From Longimicrobiales bacterium (lineage in GTDB: Bacteria; Gemmatimonadota; Gemmatimonadetes; Longimicrobiales; Gaopeijiaceae): 64,000 nt of DNA. The stretch is from contig JAQWPM010000021.1 of NCBI GenBank assembly GCA_029245345.1, positions 62,001 through 126,000 of the forward strand, written 5' to 3'. This document shows positions 18,612 through 27,107 of this stretch, one piece after another. The position numbers and the translations under genes are program-made. The notes below the pieces were generated by a model. The model was not told the DNA's origin. It searched no databases and worked only from the letters and a program-made list of their open reading frames with translations. Position 1 is the first letter of the stretch. Every line of letters starts with the position of its first letter.

Positions 18612-19337
18612 TTACGATACAAGCGTTCCGATACGCTCACCACGGATTGCATTCCCAACAGCCCCACGATTCTCAAGGTTGAGAACGATAATGGGCAAGC
18701 CGTTCTCTTTGCAGAGCGAGACGGCAGCAGCGTCCATCACTGCAAGTTCCCGCTGCATAACCTCTTGAAACGAGATCGACGGAATGAACTCAGCGCCGGG
18801 GTCCTTCACAGGATCCGCCGTATAGACGCCCTGGACTTTCGTCGCCTTGATCACGACGTCTGAGTCCATTTCGATCGCGCGGAGGACCGCGGCTGTGTCG
18901 GTCGAGAAGTAGGGATTCCCGGTGCCCCCCGCAAAGAGCACGACACGGCCCTTTTCGATGTGACGCATGGCCCGTCGCCGGATATAGGGTTCCGCAATTT
19001 CTTCCATGCGGATCGCGGTCATCACTCGCGTCTCGACGCCCTTGTGCTCCAACAGGTCCTGGACGGCCAGTGCATTGATGACCGTCGAGAGCATGCCCAT
19101 ATAGTCCGCCTGGACCCGATCCATCCCTTCCTTTGAGGCCATCGCACCTCGGACGATGTTTCCACCGCCAATCACCACGCCGAGTGAAACACCCATCTCG
19201 ACGATCGACCGAATCTCATCCGTGAGACGGTCAACCACCGAGGGCTCGATTCCAAACCCTCGGTCGCCGGCCAAAGCCTCACCCGAAAGCTTGAGAAGTA
19301 CTCTCTTATACTTGAGACCCGGGCCGCTTTCGCTCAT
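18612..19337 (-). CDS. pyrH: Uridylate kinase
   Basis: This hexameric amino-acid-kinase-fold UMP kinase makes UDP from UMP and ATP. It begins KRVLLKLSGEALAG, with GVVIGGGNIVRG binding phosphate, then FAGGTGNPYFSTDTAA and KATKVQGVYTADP. 241 residues from ATG 19337 (MSESGPGLKYKR). An in-frame start 14 codons upstream would add only a basic tail. It sits 49 bases after tsf and before frr. Confidence 0.95.
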   Translation of the reverse strand: MSESGPGLKYKRVLLKLSGEALAGDRGFGIEPSVVDRLTDEIRSIVEMGVSLGVVIGGGNIVRGAMASKEGMDRVQADYMGMLSTVINALAVQDLLEHKGVETRVMTAIRMEEIAEPYIRRRAMRHIEKGRVVLFAGGTGNPYFSTDTAAVLRAIEMDSDVVIKATKVQGVYTADPVKDPGAEFIPSISFQEVMQRELAVMDAAAVSLCKENGLPIIVLNLENRGAVGNAIRGERIGTLVS

Positions 19338-19386
19338 GCGATTCCTTTGGTACGGCCTATGTCCAGGCCGTTGACGCACTGTGACG

Positions 19387-19992
19387 TTATCCGCCGATCT
19401 TGATACGGTAGAAACGCGCTACCTGCATCTTCTCACCGGTGCGAGCAGACAGTTCGGTAATCAACTGCTCAATGGTCTTGTCCGAATCCTTCACGAAGGG
19501 CTGCGCCATTAGCGTGCTCTCCTTGAAGAACTTGTTGAGCTTACCCTCAACGATCTTCTCCGCAATGTGCTCCGGCTTCCCCTCTTCCTTCACCTGCTCG
19601 AGGTAAACCGCACGTTCACGGTCGATGACGTCTTGCGCGATGTCATCACTCGAAACCGCAATAGGCGCCATGGACGCAACGTGCAGAGCGATGTCCTTGG
19701 CGAGAGCCTTAAAGTCGTCCGTGTTGGCGACAAAGTCGGTCTCACAGTTGAGCTCGACGATGACCGCAGTCCTATTGTCGAAGTGCACATAGCTCCCGAT
19801 CGTCCCCTCATCGGTGGACTTTTCGGCACGCTTCGCGGCCTTCGAAGCACCCTTGGCACGGAGCAGATCGACGGCTTTCTCGATGTCACCGTCGGTCTCC
19901 GTGAGGGCTCTCTTGCAATCCATCATCCCCGCGCCTGTCATGTCGCGGAGCATCTTTACGTCCTTCGCACTGATCATTGTGACTTCACTCAT
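19387..19992 (-). CDS. tsf: Elongation factor Ts (short form)
   Basis: EF-Ts is the GDP exchange factor for EF-Tu. The N-terminal UBA-like domain has LRDMTGAGMMDCKRAL and the core has the EF-Tu-contact motif CETDFVANTDDF. At 201 residues it is the short form, about 80 shorter than E. coli, as in several non-proteobacterial phyla. I start at ATG 19992 (MSEVTMISAKDV), which has GAGG six bases upstream. It follows rpsB after a 135-base gap containing a hairpin. Confidence 0.95.
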   Translation of the reverse strand: MSEVTMISAKDVKMLRDMTGAGMMDCKRALTETDGDIEKAVDLLRAKGASKAAKRAEKSTDEGTIGSYVHFDNRTAVIVELNCETDFVANTDDFKALAKDIALHVASMAPIAVSSDDIAQDVIDRERAVYLEQVKEEGKPEHIAEKIVEGKLNKFFKESTLMAQPFVKDSDKTIEQLITELSARTGEKMQVARFYRIKIGG

Positions 19993-20096
19993 TGTCATCC
20001 TCGTTGATCGTTCTTGGCTGCGCAAAGAGGCGGAGCGGACCGGGAGCGCCGGTTCGTCTGCCGCCTCTCTCCGACCCCGACCTAAACCGGGGACAG

Positions 20097-20116
20097 ACCG
20101 AGCACAAAGGCTCGGT
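20097..20116 (-). terminator. Hairpin between rpsB and tsf
   Basis: A perfect 7-bp inverted repeat, ACCGAGC and GCTCGGT around a 6-base loop, lies 12 bases past the rpsB stop. No T-run follows, so full intrinsic termination is doubtful. It may be an attenuator or a processing/stability stem that sets the rpsB to tsf ratio. A second weaker stem (CCCCG/CGGGG, 20075-20092) follows it. Confidence 0.4.
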
Positions 20117-20127
20117 AACGAGGGTGA

Positions 20128-21135
20128 CTACCCCTCAGACTTCTCTTCTTCGTTCGTTTCCGGTGCCGGTGTAGCCTCGGCTGCCGCGGCCTCTTCGACG
20201 AGTGCCTCCGGAGCTTCACCCTCTGCCGGAGTTTCAGCATCGGCAGGAACTGCGGACTCGGCGCCCTCTGCAGCACCTTCGACAGGCTTACCGTCTTCTC
20301 CAAGAACTACCCCGATAACCTCAGGCTGGGGGCGACGCTTGCGGCGCGGACGGCGACGCTGCGGCTCCGGCTTCTCGGTCGTCTTCTCACCGGTTTCAGT
20401 GGAGTACGTCGTGGCTTCCATCGCATCGACACGGCGCCGCTCCTCATCCGGAACTTCGAGGCGGGCGGTATCGATCGTGTTCGCTATCGCGTTCGCGATC
20501 AGTCCAACCGATCGCATTGCGTCGTCGTTACCCGGAATGGGATAGTCGACGAGATCAGGGTCCGCGTTGGTATCCGTTATTGCGATGATCGGGATGCCAA
20601 GCTTCGCCGCTTCCTTCACCGCGATCGTCTCGCGTTTCGCGTCGACAATGAACACAGCACCCGGGAGTCGACCCATGTCCTTCACGCCGGACAGATACTT
20701 GTCGAGCTTGATCCGCTCGCGGTCGAGCATGAGGCGCTCTTTCTTCGTGTAGAACTCGTACACGTTCTCTTCCTGGCCACGCTCGAGCTCTTTGAGCCGA
20801 CGAATCTGCTTCCGGATGGTCTGGAAGTTGGTCAGCATGCCTCCCAGCCAACGCTCCGTGACGAAGAAGGAGTTAGACGCCAGTGCTTCCTGCTCAACGA
20901 TGGACCGGAGCTGCTTCTTCGTGCAGACGAAGAGAATTCGGTCACCACGGAGGACGACTTCACGCACAGCCTGCTGAGCGACCGTGAGCCGATCCAGCGT
21001 CTTGCGGAGGTCGATGATATGGATGCCGTTTCGTTCCGTGAAGATGAACGGCTTCATCTTCGGATTCCAACGGCGTGTCTGGTGGCCGAAGTGAACTCCG
21101 GCCTCCAATAGTTGACTGAGGCCTACTTCAGACAT
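20128..21135 (-). CDS. rpsB: 30S ribosomal protein S2 with long C-terminal tail
   Basis: Residues 1-228 are a normal S2, with the start LLEAGVHFGHQTRRWNPKM, the RWLGGMLTNFQTI segment and the ITDTNADPDLVDYPIPGNDD region. A tail of about 105 residues follows: a linker, a basic patch RRRPRRKRRP (about 260-269), a short Gly/Val stretch, and an acidic Ala/Pro/Glu-rich end (280-335). Typical S2 is near 230-260 residues, so the tail is an extension. It is the head of the rpsB-tsf-pyrH-frr group and follows rpsI by about 80 bases. Confidence 0.96.
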   Translation of the reverse strand: MSEVGLSQLLEAGVHFGHQTRRWNPKMKPFIFTERNGIHIIDLRKTLDRLTVAQQAVREVVLRGDRILFVCTKKQLRSIVEQEALASNSFFVTERWLGGMLTNFQTIRKQIRRLKELERGQEENVYEFYTKKERLMLDRERIKLDKYLSGVKDMGRLPGAVFIVDAKRETIAVKEAAKLGIPIIAITDTNADPDLVDYPIPGNDDAMRSVGLIANAIANTIDTARLEVPDEERRRVDAMEATTYSTETGEKTTEKPEPQRRRPRRKRRPQPEVIGVVLGEDGKPVEGAAEGAESAVPADAETPAEGEAPEALVEEAAAAEATPAPETNEEEKSEG

Positions 21136-21154
21136 TCTGGATTCTCTTTTTAGT

Positions 21155-21171
21155 GGGGCTGATTACGCCCC
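21155..21171 (-). promoter_or_regulatory. Hairpin in the rpsB leader
   Basis: GGGGC and GCCCC flank a 7-base loop 20 bases before the rpsB ATG. A competing CTGAT/ATCAG stem overlaps it (minus-strand order CTGAT, CGGGGCGTA, ATCAG). The alternative pairing hints at an S2 autoregulatory leader, as known for rpsB in other phyla, but no established leader motif is recognised. Confidence 0.3.
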
Positions 21172-21215
21172 GATCAGGATACCGGAAGGCTGGCGCCAAC
21201 CGGGTAAAACAACTC

Positions 21216-21614
21216 TTAACGCTTGGAGAATTGGAACCGCTTACGTGCCTTGGGCCTACCAGGCTTCTTCCGTTCTACCTGACGCGCGTCACGCGTCAGC
21301 ATGCCCTTCCCTCGCAGGACGGGACGCAACTCTTCGTCGTGCACGACGATCGCACGGGCAAGGCCCATACGAACCGCATCGGACTGGCCCGTCAGGCCAC
21401 CGCCGTGCACACGGATCGTGACGTCGAACTGCCCGTCGAGTTCCGTAAGCTTGAGTGGTTCCTCGATACGAATCTGATGCGTCGGGCGGGGGAAGTAGTC
21501 TGCCATCGTGCGACCGTTCACCCTCCACTCGCCTTTGCCTGGGCGGAGCATCACACGTGCGACGGACGTCTTACGGCGTCCTACGGTCTGGATCTGGTCC
21601 TGGTTCTCGGACAT
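21216..21614 (-). CDS. rpsI: 30S ribosomal protein S9
   Basis: The protein has the S9 start VGRRKTSVARVML, the core DYFPRPTHQIRIEEPLKLTE, VHGGGLTGQSDAVRMGLAR, and the universal basic end KKPGRPKARKRFQFSKR whose last Arg reaches the P-site tRNA. 132 residues, normal. It lies 16 bases after rplM, the conserved L13-S9 pair. Confidence 0.98.
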   Translation of the reverse strand: MSENQDQIQTVGRRKTSVARVMLRPGKGEWRVNGRTMADYFPRPTHQIRIEEPLKLTELDGQFDVTIRVHGGGLTGQSDAVRMGLARAIVVHDEELRPVLRGKGMLTRDARQVERKKPGRPKARKRFQFSKR

Positions 21615-21630
21615 TATTTCGCTCGAATTC

Positions 21631-22062
21631 CTATTCGAATGTCAGGGGCTCGGGCGCTTGGCCCTGATGCGGATGATCCGCGCCCGCGTAAACCTTCAGT
21701 TTCAATCTCATTGCACGACCCAGGGCGTTCTTCGGAATCATGCCCTTCACCGCAAGCTCAATAACGCGCTCGGGGTGCGACGCGATCATGCGCCGGAAGG
21801 GAATGTGCTTTTCACCACCCATGTAGCCAGAATGGCGGAAGTACGTCTTCTGGTCGGCTTTGTTTCCGGTAAGCGCCACTTTCTCGGCATTGATGACGAC
21901 AACATAATCACCCGTGTCGAGATGGGGCGTGTACATCGGCTTGTGTTTGCCGCGAAGGATCGTAGCGATCTCGGTGGCGAGGCGTCCCAACGGCTTATCT
22001 GCCGCGTCGACGAGCCACCAATGATGCTCAATCTCGTTGGCCTTCGGTGTATACGTTCGCAT
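21631..22062 (-). CDS. rplM: 50S ribosomal protein L13
   Basis: L13 landmarks are [15 protein letters not shown] at the start, the [16 protein letters not shown] core, [10 protein letters not shown], and the [15 protein letters not shown] end. 143 residues from ATG 22062 (MRTYTPKAN), preferred over a GTG two codons upstream. It is the first gene after a strong promoter and probably heads transcription of rplM-rpsI and at least part of the rpsB block. Confidence 0.97.
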   Translation of the reverse strand: MRTYTPKANEIEHHWWLVDAADKPLGRLATEIATILRGKHKPMYTPHLDTGDYVVVINAEKVALTGNKADQKTYFRHSGYMGGEKHIPFRRMIASHPERVIELAVKGMIPKNALGRAMRLKLKVYAGADHPHQGQAPEPLTFE

Positions 22063-22104
22063 TCCCACTACTCAATAAAGCGCGGTTCTAGAACAGAGCC
22101 TTAA

Positions 22105-22133
22105 ATGATATCCGAGGCCTTCAGGGGTGTCAA
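22105..22133 (-). promoter_or_regulatory. Strong sigma70-type promoter of rplM-rpsI
   Basis: On the minus strand TTGACA (22133-22128), 17 bases, TATCAT (22110-22105). The -35 matches the consensus fully. The predicted start near 22098 gives a leader of about 36 bases to the rplM ATG. It lies just after the sigma factor gene, in the only sizeable gap before the ribosomal block. Confidence 0.75.
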
Positions 22134-22251
22134 CGGGCGATCGGCCTTATGTGACAGGGCTCTTCGGAGTCTTTCCCAGACTGCCTCATCGCACGCCAAA
22201 CCCGCGCTATGCCGGCCTCCTCTGCCTGCCCCCGCCGAACGTTCTTTCGAG

Positions 22252-23103
22252 CTAGCGGTAGGTCTCCAGGAAGCGCGCCCGGGACGCGTGACGAAGTCGC
22301 ACCAGGGCCTTTTCTTTGATCTGGCGGATCCGCTCTCGAGTGACGCCTAGAATGGTCCCGATCTCCTCGAGAGTCATCGGTTCCTGACCGTCGAGACCGA
22401 AGTAGAGACGCAAGATTTTGGCCTCGCGTTCCTTCAACGAGTGCAACGCCTCTTCGATCGTATGCTTGAGTGCCTGTTCGTATGCCGCGTCCTCCGGTCC
22501 AGGAGCATACTGGTCTGGGAGGTAGTCCAGCAGCCGGTTGTCTTCCCCAGGGGTCATAGGGGCGTCGAGAGACAGGTGGGACTGGGATATGGCGAGGGTC
22601 CGCTCCACTTCGTCCTGCGTGATATCGAGGTCGTCAGCGAGCTCCTCCACCGTCGGCTCACGTCCGAGCTCCTGTAAGAGCGTGGAGCTGCGTCGCCCTA
22701 TTCGATGAAGCGCGCCCGCCCGATTCAACGGCACCCGGACAATCCGACTCTGTTCTGCGAGGGCCTGCAGGATCGCTTGTCGAATCCACCAGACGGCATA
22801 ACTGATGAACTTGATGCCCTTGGTTTCATCGAATTTATGCGCCGCGCGAATGAGGCCGAGATTACCCTCATTGATCACATCAGAGAGTGGCACTCCCTGG
22901 TTCTGGTACTTCTTCGCGACAGATACCACGAAGCGCAGGTTGGACCGCACCAACTTGTCCAACCCCTCTTCCTGACCCCTACGGATCAGCTTGGCCAGGC
23001 GCGCTTCCTCAGCCCTATCAATCAGCGGATATCTGCTGATCTCCTTCAGGTACTGATCCAGCGAGCCTTCCTTGAAAGCCCCGCGTTTGGCGGAGAAGGT
23101 CAT
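22252..23103 (-). CDS. Short primary-type RNA polymerase sigma factor
   Basis: A 283-residue sigma70 protein that lacks region 1.1 and the non-conserved region, the size of the Bacteroidota primary sigma. Region 1.2 is SLDQYLKEISRYPL. Regions 2.1-2.4 include LVRSNLRFVVSVAKKYQNQG and KFISYAVWWIRQAILQAL. Region 3 is around REPTVEELADDL, and 4.2 is TLEEIGTILGVTRERIRQIK. It may be the main housekeeping sigma or a group 2 relative; that cannot be settled without the genome. No obvious ribosome binding site precedes the ATG. Confidence 0.93.
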   Translation of the reverse strand: MTFSAKRGAFKEGSLDQYLKEISRYPLIDRAEEARLAKLIRRGQEEGLDKLVRSNLRFVVSVAKKYQNQGVPLSDVINEGNLGLIRAAHKFDETKGIKFISYAVWWIRQAILQALAEQSRIVRVPLNRAGALHRIGRRSSTLLQELGREPTVEELADDLDITQDEVERTLAISQSHLSLDAPMTPGEDNRLLDYLPDQYAPGPEDAAYEQALKHTIEEALHSLKEREAKILRLYFGLDGQEPMTLEEIGTILGVTRERIRQIKEKALVRLRHASRARFLETYR

Positions 23104-23221
23104 TCTAGCTGGGGAGCGTTGTCGGAGGCATATGAAATCCGTGGCGGACGGCGAAGAATCGGCACCGCGAGGCGACTACGCAACCGGACTCGCCCGGGTC
23201 AGGCCTACTGGGATGCAGCAA

Positions 23222-23974
23222 TTACCGGATCGCCCGACCGACTCGACGCCAACGAATGTACCGAAGCCAAGGCGCGGGCTCCTCCTCACTCGGATCGAAC
23301 GAGTAATACACGAACCACGGCTGCCCCCGGATCGCATCGCGCCGGACGAAGCCCCAATATCTCGAATCTTCGCTGTTATCCCGATTGTCACCCAGAACAA
23401 AAAAGCGTTCTCGGGGCACGACGATGGGCCCCCAGTTATCCCGGGTGGGACGGTACCTGGACGACGCAGAGGCGATGAGATGGTTCGACTGCCACCTCAT
23501 GTCCCGGTGCTCCATGTCGCCACGCCGGTCGATGAACTGAACGTAGGGTTCGTACAGTGGGGACCCGTTGAGGAAGACGTTTTTGTCCCGCATCTCGAGG
23601 GTATCACCCGGCTGCCCGATGAGCCGCTTTACATAGTTCTTGTTCGGCTCGTGCGGCGGGTTGAAGACTACGACATCGCCACGCGTCGGCTCTGCGAACG
23701 CGGGGAGTCGGTAGTCCGTCCCTGGGATTCGTGTCCCATAAACGGACTTATTCACCAACAGGAAATCACCGACGAGGAGGGTGTTCTCCATGGACGACGT
23801 CGGAATCTGGAAAGCCTCGACCACAAAGGCACGAATCACTAAGAATATCAAAAAAGCGACGACGAGGGACTTGGTCCATTCGCGCACGCCGGCCATGACT
23901 CCGTTCGCTACACGGTCCTGGTCAACTAGGAGTTCCGTGACAATGCCTCGATCTCGATCCGATACCCCGCGCAC
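23222..23974 (-). CDS. lepB: Signal peptidase I
   Basis: The leader peptidase removes signal peptides at the membrane. One N-terminal span (SLVVAFLIFLVIRAFVVEAF) leads to the catalytic Ser in QIPTSSMENTLLVGD. The catalytic Lys is in NYVKRLIGQPGD, and box E is FVLGDNRDNSEDSRYWG. I place the start at GTG 23974, with GAGG five bases upstream, giving 250 residues. ATG 23896, nearer the span, is the alternative, and the frame is open further upstream to 24130. A large beta insert between boxes C and D (PLYEPYVQFIDRRGD region) is normal for the family. Confidence 0.92.
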   Translation of the reverse strand: MRGVSDRDRGIVTELLVDQDRVANGVMAGVREWTKSLVVAFLIFLVIRAFVVEAFQIPTSSMENTLLVGDFLLVNKSVYGTRIPGTDYRLPAFAEPTRGDVVVFNPPHEPNKNYVKRLIGQPGDTLEMRDKNVFLNGSPLYEPYVQFIDRRGDMEHRDMRWQSNHLIASASSRYRPTRDNWGPIVVPRERFFVLGDNRDNSEDSRYWGFVRRDAIRGQPWFVYYSFDPSEEEPAPWLRYIRWRRVGRAIR

Positions 23975-24360
23975 GCCATCCTCACTCTTGGATCCATCAG
24001 TGACCCGCCGCAGCGATGTCAACATACACGATGTCGCAGAGGCTCGTTCCCCGTCTTGAAAGTTTCCGACCCCGACGTCGCCACCTAGTCTTGGACGAGG
24101 GCCGTCCTGCCTGAAATTCGCCTTCACCAAAAACCCACATGCCTTCCAGCGGTCGCCCGTTCAACCCGATGTCCTTTCTTGCCGTGATGTGCGGCCCCCC
24201 CTAGACGGAGCGTCTGCTCGCCGCGGAGTAGGCCAAGCACTCGGGGGCGGCTTCACGGTGCCCACGGTTCAGGCCGAGGAAGCTTGCGTACGCGCGGGCT
24301 ACCTCCGCTCAGGCTTCGATCAACCATGTCCCCCTGCCCACCTCCGAATCCGCTGGGGAC
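23975..24360. other. Gap upstream of lepB with decayed DNA
   Basis: About 390 bases separate lepB from the recognisable protease relic. On the minus strand TTGACA (24022-24017) could be a -35 for lepB, but the hexamers 15-18 bases on are poor. The lepB frame stays open here without a credible start. On the plus strand a frame from 24189 (ending near 24437) may hold a frameshifted upstream piece of the matrixin relic. Nothing else is supported. Confidence 0.35.
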
Positions 24361-24783
24361 ACGCGACGGCTAGAGAACGCTGCGGCTGCCGGAATCTGAG
24401 CATGGAACGGGCAGCCCTTTCCCGTCTCGGTCGATGAACGCGGCCATCGGGAGGCACACTTCTCAGTTCGATGGTCCTACTCACTGCGAGGCCGACAAAT
24501 CGGACTCGCAAGAACACAGTCGCCGCCGGACACTGGGCTGGAGGTCGTAGAACTTCAGTTGGCCACGCATAGCACGTATCGACAAAACCAAGTCATCGAC
24601 CCACAACAGGTCAGGCTCACCGCCGCACACGAGATGGGCCACACGTTAGAGATCCTGATGCGAAGCGATTCTGAACGCGACGTCATAAATCACACGAACA
24701 CCGCGACCTCGCTCAGCCCCCAGGACTACCTGACGATGGAGGTCCTCCACAGCCTCGCGGACGGTACTCGCATCATCCGGTAG
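24361..24783 (+). pseudogene. Degraded matrixin-like zinc metalloprotease
   Basis: One frame reads RLENAAAAGI, TGA stop (24397-24399), then AWNGQPFPVSVDERG, FSVRWSYSLRGRQIGLART, VVELQLATHST, VRLTAAHEMGHTLEI, and ends LSPQDYLTMEVLHSLADGTR. This is the order of secreted M10-like proteases: AWNG helix, VRW strand, HExxH, and a D-hinge before LSPRD...LYSLP. HEMGH is at 24628-24642. The in-frame stop, loss of the third zinc His and the HS/DVM pattern (LMRSDSERDV instead), and no clear signal peptide in frame all mark it as broken. A fragment from an in-frame TTG (24559) could still be translated but should not be catalytic. Confidence 0.7.
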
Positions 24784-24810
24784 CCGGACCGGGGGCTCAC
24801 CGTCACTGGA

Positions 24811-26847
24811 TCAGCGCCCGAACGCGAGGGAGCCGCCGAGATACACCCCGCGACCGGGCGCATCGAATCCGAAGACCTGCTGTATCTCGCGGTCGAGCAC
24901 ATTATCGACGCGGACAGTCAACACAAGACCGGGCCGCCCCACTTGTGCCGGGAGCACGTCGACCGAGGCTCCGATTCCAACATCGGAGTATCGGCGCAGC
25001 ACCACGGGGGTCGCCGGAAAACTCGAGAAGTCACGATCTGCTCTCACGCCCACGACAGACACGTCGGCGAACACGTTGAGCCGCCCACCCACCCGTGCAT
25101 TTGCACTGGCATGAACGGTATGACGCGGCCGGCGGAGCAGTGGCTCACCTACTACGAAGGCGGCGGCTGGCCCTTGATCGAAGCCCGAGTCCGTCACTTC
25201 GGAAGCGAGCAAGGTCCACGAGATCCCACCGGTTAGTCTTCCGCCCTTGACCCTCGCCTCCAATTCCGCACCACGCCCCGTGGCGGCGGCAACGTTGAAG
25301 TAGTTCGGATCACCGGGCGCCGCGGGTGCGAGCGTGTACTGAATCAAGTTGCGAAACGACTGATCGAACCAGGTGCCGCGGACGTGGATCCGCCCCCCAA
25401 ACAGCGACCCATCTGCGCCGACTTCCCAGGACGTCGCGATCTCGGGCTGCAACGCCGGATTCCCGATCGCGAAGCCAGTCGCAAATATTTCGAAGAAGGT
25501 GGGCTCTTTCATGGCCCGGCCTGCAGATACTCGAACGCGAAGACCAGGAGCGCTTGGGACGACCCATGTGGCACCCAGCTGCCACGTCCGAAACGTGCCG
25601 AAGTGCTCGTTGTCTTCGATGCGTCCACCGAGGTTGAAGGCGACTTCACCATTCCCCCCTGTCGCATGGACAAAATACGCACGATTGAGCCGCGAGTTCT
25701 CGCTTCGTCCGGTCGAATTCCCCCACTGGCTCAACGACTCCGTGAACGACCGCTGGCGCTCTTCTTCGAACTCCCACCCGCCCGTGAGAGTCAACTGATC
25801 AGTTTGCCAATGCGCACGAGCATCCATCGAAGCACGGCGAATATGATTGAAGCTCGCAAACCCGAAGAACCCAATGGAGTCCGCGGCATCGTCTTGGGCA
25901 TCCTCCGAGCCTCCATCCGTGTCGGAAACGGCAGCTCGGGCCTCGACGGAAAGGCGCGGCGTCAGCGTGTGGACAACCTTGACCCCAACCAACGCTTCAT
26001 CTCCGAAGGAACGTGCATTCCTGTCTACTACATTCCCGGAGCCGTCCGTAGGAAAATGGAACGACCGATCTCCGATCCGGAACGAGATATCCGCCTCTGA
26101 GGCGACGCTCGGTGCGAAGCGCGCCCGCCCATTGAGTACGGTATTCGTGTGCTGATTGTTGAAAGCGAGAATGCCGTCTGTATCCAAGCGCGTCACGGAC
26201 AACGAATACCCCGCTCGGGCTCCACCACCGGCCATGCTAGCGGACCAATCGCGCCGTCCATAAGAACCGAACCGACTTGATACGCTTCCTCGCGTCGCAC
26301 CTCCGCCCGACTCCGTGATCACATGAATCACTCCAGCAACCGCGTCAGATCCATGCAGTGCACTGGATGGCCCCCGAACGATCTCGATCCGCGCGACGTT
26401 GGTCAGGGTGAGTGACGAAAAATCGAAGGAGCCCCCGGGCTGGTTGACCTGAACGCCGTCAACCAAGACCAAGACATAGTCGCTCTCCCCCCCTCTCATG
26501 AAGACCGAGGTGGTGGCTCCGAACGATCCGTTCTGGACAATCGCGACCCCGGCGCTACCGCGGAGTGCGTCTCCCACCGTCGTTAGCCCGCGCGCACGCA
26601 CATCCGCTCCGTCAATCACGGTCACGTTCGTGGCGACAGCGCCCACAGCACGAGGAGTGGGGCTCGCGGTGACGATGAGCCCATCAAGAGGGAAGACCTC
26701 TTCCTGGGCCGAAGCTGCCACAGGCAATAGTCCCACCCCGATGAGGAGCCCGGCAAGCACGACTGCCCCCGGTCGGGACCTCTTCGTTCCGGCCTCCTGC
26801 CGTCTCGGTCCCTCGCCGAGATCCGTACTGGAACCTATCTGGTGCAT
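24811..26847 (-). CDS. BtuB-like TonB-dependent outer membrane receptor
   Basis: The 678-residue protein has a signal peptide (GAVVLAGLLIGVGLLPVAASA) and a TonB-box-like LDGLIVTASPTPR. The plug domain has TVGDALRGSAGVAIVQNG, MRGGESDYVLVLVDGVQVN, IVRGPSSALHGSDAVAGVI. A beta-barrel of about 500 residues ends in the aromatic-type terminus YLGGSLAFGR. The plug resembles BtuB, and the cobalamin riboswitch upstream makes corrinoid uptake the likely role. The start ATG 26847 follows the riboswitch hairpin by 6 bases. No btuCDF genes are in the window. Confidence 0.92.
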   Translation of the reverse strand: MHQIGSSTDLGEGPRRQEAGTKRSRPGAVVLAGLLIGVGLLPVAASAQEEVFPLDGLIVTASPTPRAVGAVATNVTVIDGADVRARGLTTVGDALRGSAGVAIVQNGSFGATTSVFMRGGESDYVLVLVDGVQVNQPGGSFDFSSLTLTNVARIEIVRGPSSALHGSDAVAGVIHVITESGGGATRGSVSSRFGSYGRRDWSASMAGGGARAGYSLSVTRLDTDGILAFNNQHTNTVLNGRARFAPSVASEADISFRIGDRSFHFPTDGSGNVVDRNARSFGDEALVGVKVVHTLTPRLSVEARAAVSDTDGGSEDAQDDAADSIGFFGFASFNHIRRASMDARAHWQTDQLTLTGGWEFEEERQRSFTESLSQWGNSTGRSENSRLNRAYFVHATGGNGEVAFNLGGRIEDNEHFGTFRTWQLGATWVVPSAPGLRVRVSAGRAMKEPTFFEIFATGFAIGNPALQPEIATSWEVGADGSLFGGRIHVRGTWFDQSFRNLIQYTLAPAAPGDPNYFNVAAATGRGAELEARVKGGRLTGGISWTLLASEVTDSGFDQGPAAAFVVGEPLLRRPRHTVHASANARVGGRLNVFADVSVVGVRADRDFSSFPATPVVLRRYSDVGIGASVDVLPAQVGRPGLVLTVRVDNVLDREIQQVFGFDAPGRGVYLGGSLAFGR

Positions 26848-26853
26848 AAAATT

Positions 26854-26882
26854 CCCCGTCCTTCTCCGACGAAAGGACGGGG
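26854..26882 (-). terminator. Terminator/RBS-masking hairpin of the riboswitch
   Basis: A perfect 10-bp stem, CCCCGTCCTT and AAGGACGGGG with a 9-base loop, is followed by AATTTT and the btuB-like ATG. The 3' arm holds the only Shine-Dalgarno-like bases (AAGGA/GGGGA), so the stem would hide the ribosome site. The short T-run could also allow termination. The arm sequence CCCGTCC occurs again at 26934-26928, next to the closing stem of the aptamer. Confidence 0.7.
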
Positions 26883-26930
26883 CATGTGCCGAAACACCCG
26901 CCCATCCCCCCACGGAGATATTGGCATGGA

Positions 26931-27088
26931 CGGGTGGTCCAGGTCTCCTGGCTCGAGGCCGATTCACTCGCCTTCCCAGAGGATCATCCTCCAGTGGCTA
27001 TCCGAGTGTACGTTCCGAGATAAACTCGGACCTCTCACAGTGGCGGGGCCGCGCCGGAATCACACCGGCTTCCTTGATGGCCCACCCG
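26931..27088 (-). ncRNA. Cobalamin riboswitch aptamer
   Basis: On the minus strand the core reads GCCGGTGTGATTCCGG, then GCGGCCCCGCCACTGTGA (both near 27069-27035), a variable arm with its own stem, and the B12 box GAGCCAGGAGACCTGG (26954-26939). These are the conserved landmarks of the AdoCbl/MeCbl riboswitch family (Rfam cobalamin). CGGGTGG (27088-27082) pairs with CCACCCG (26937-26931) to close the element. It lies in the leader of the BtuB-like receptor gene, the classic target, and should lower receptor synthesis when cobalamin is plentiful. Confidence 0.93.
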
Positions 27089-27107
27089 TTACATCGATTG
27101 TGGCTTT

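Noticed and set aside
22168-22182. AGTCT/AGACT hairpin after the sigma factor gene
   Set aside because: Only 5 bp, no T-run, and it lies beyond the stop by about 70 bases; too weak to call a terminator.
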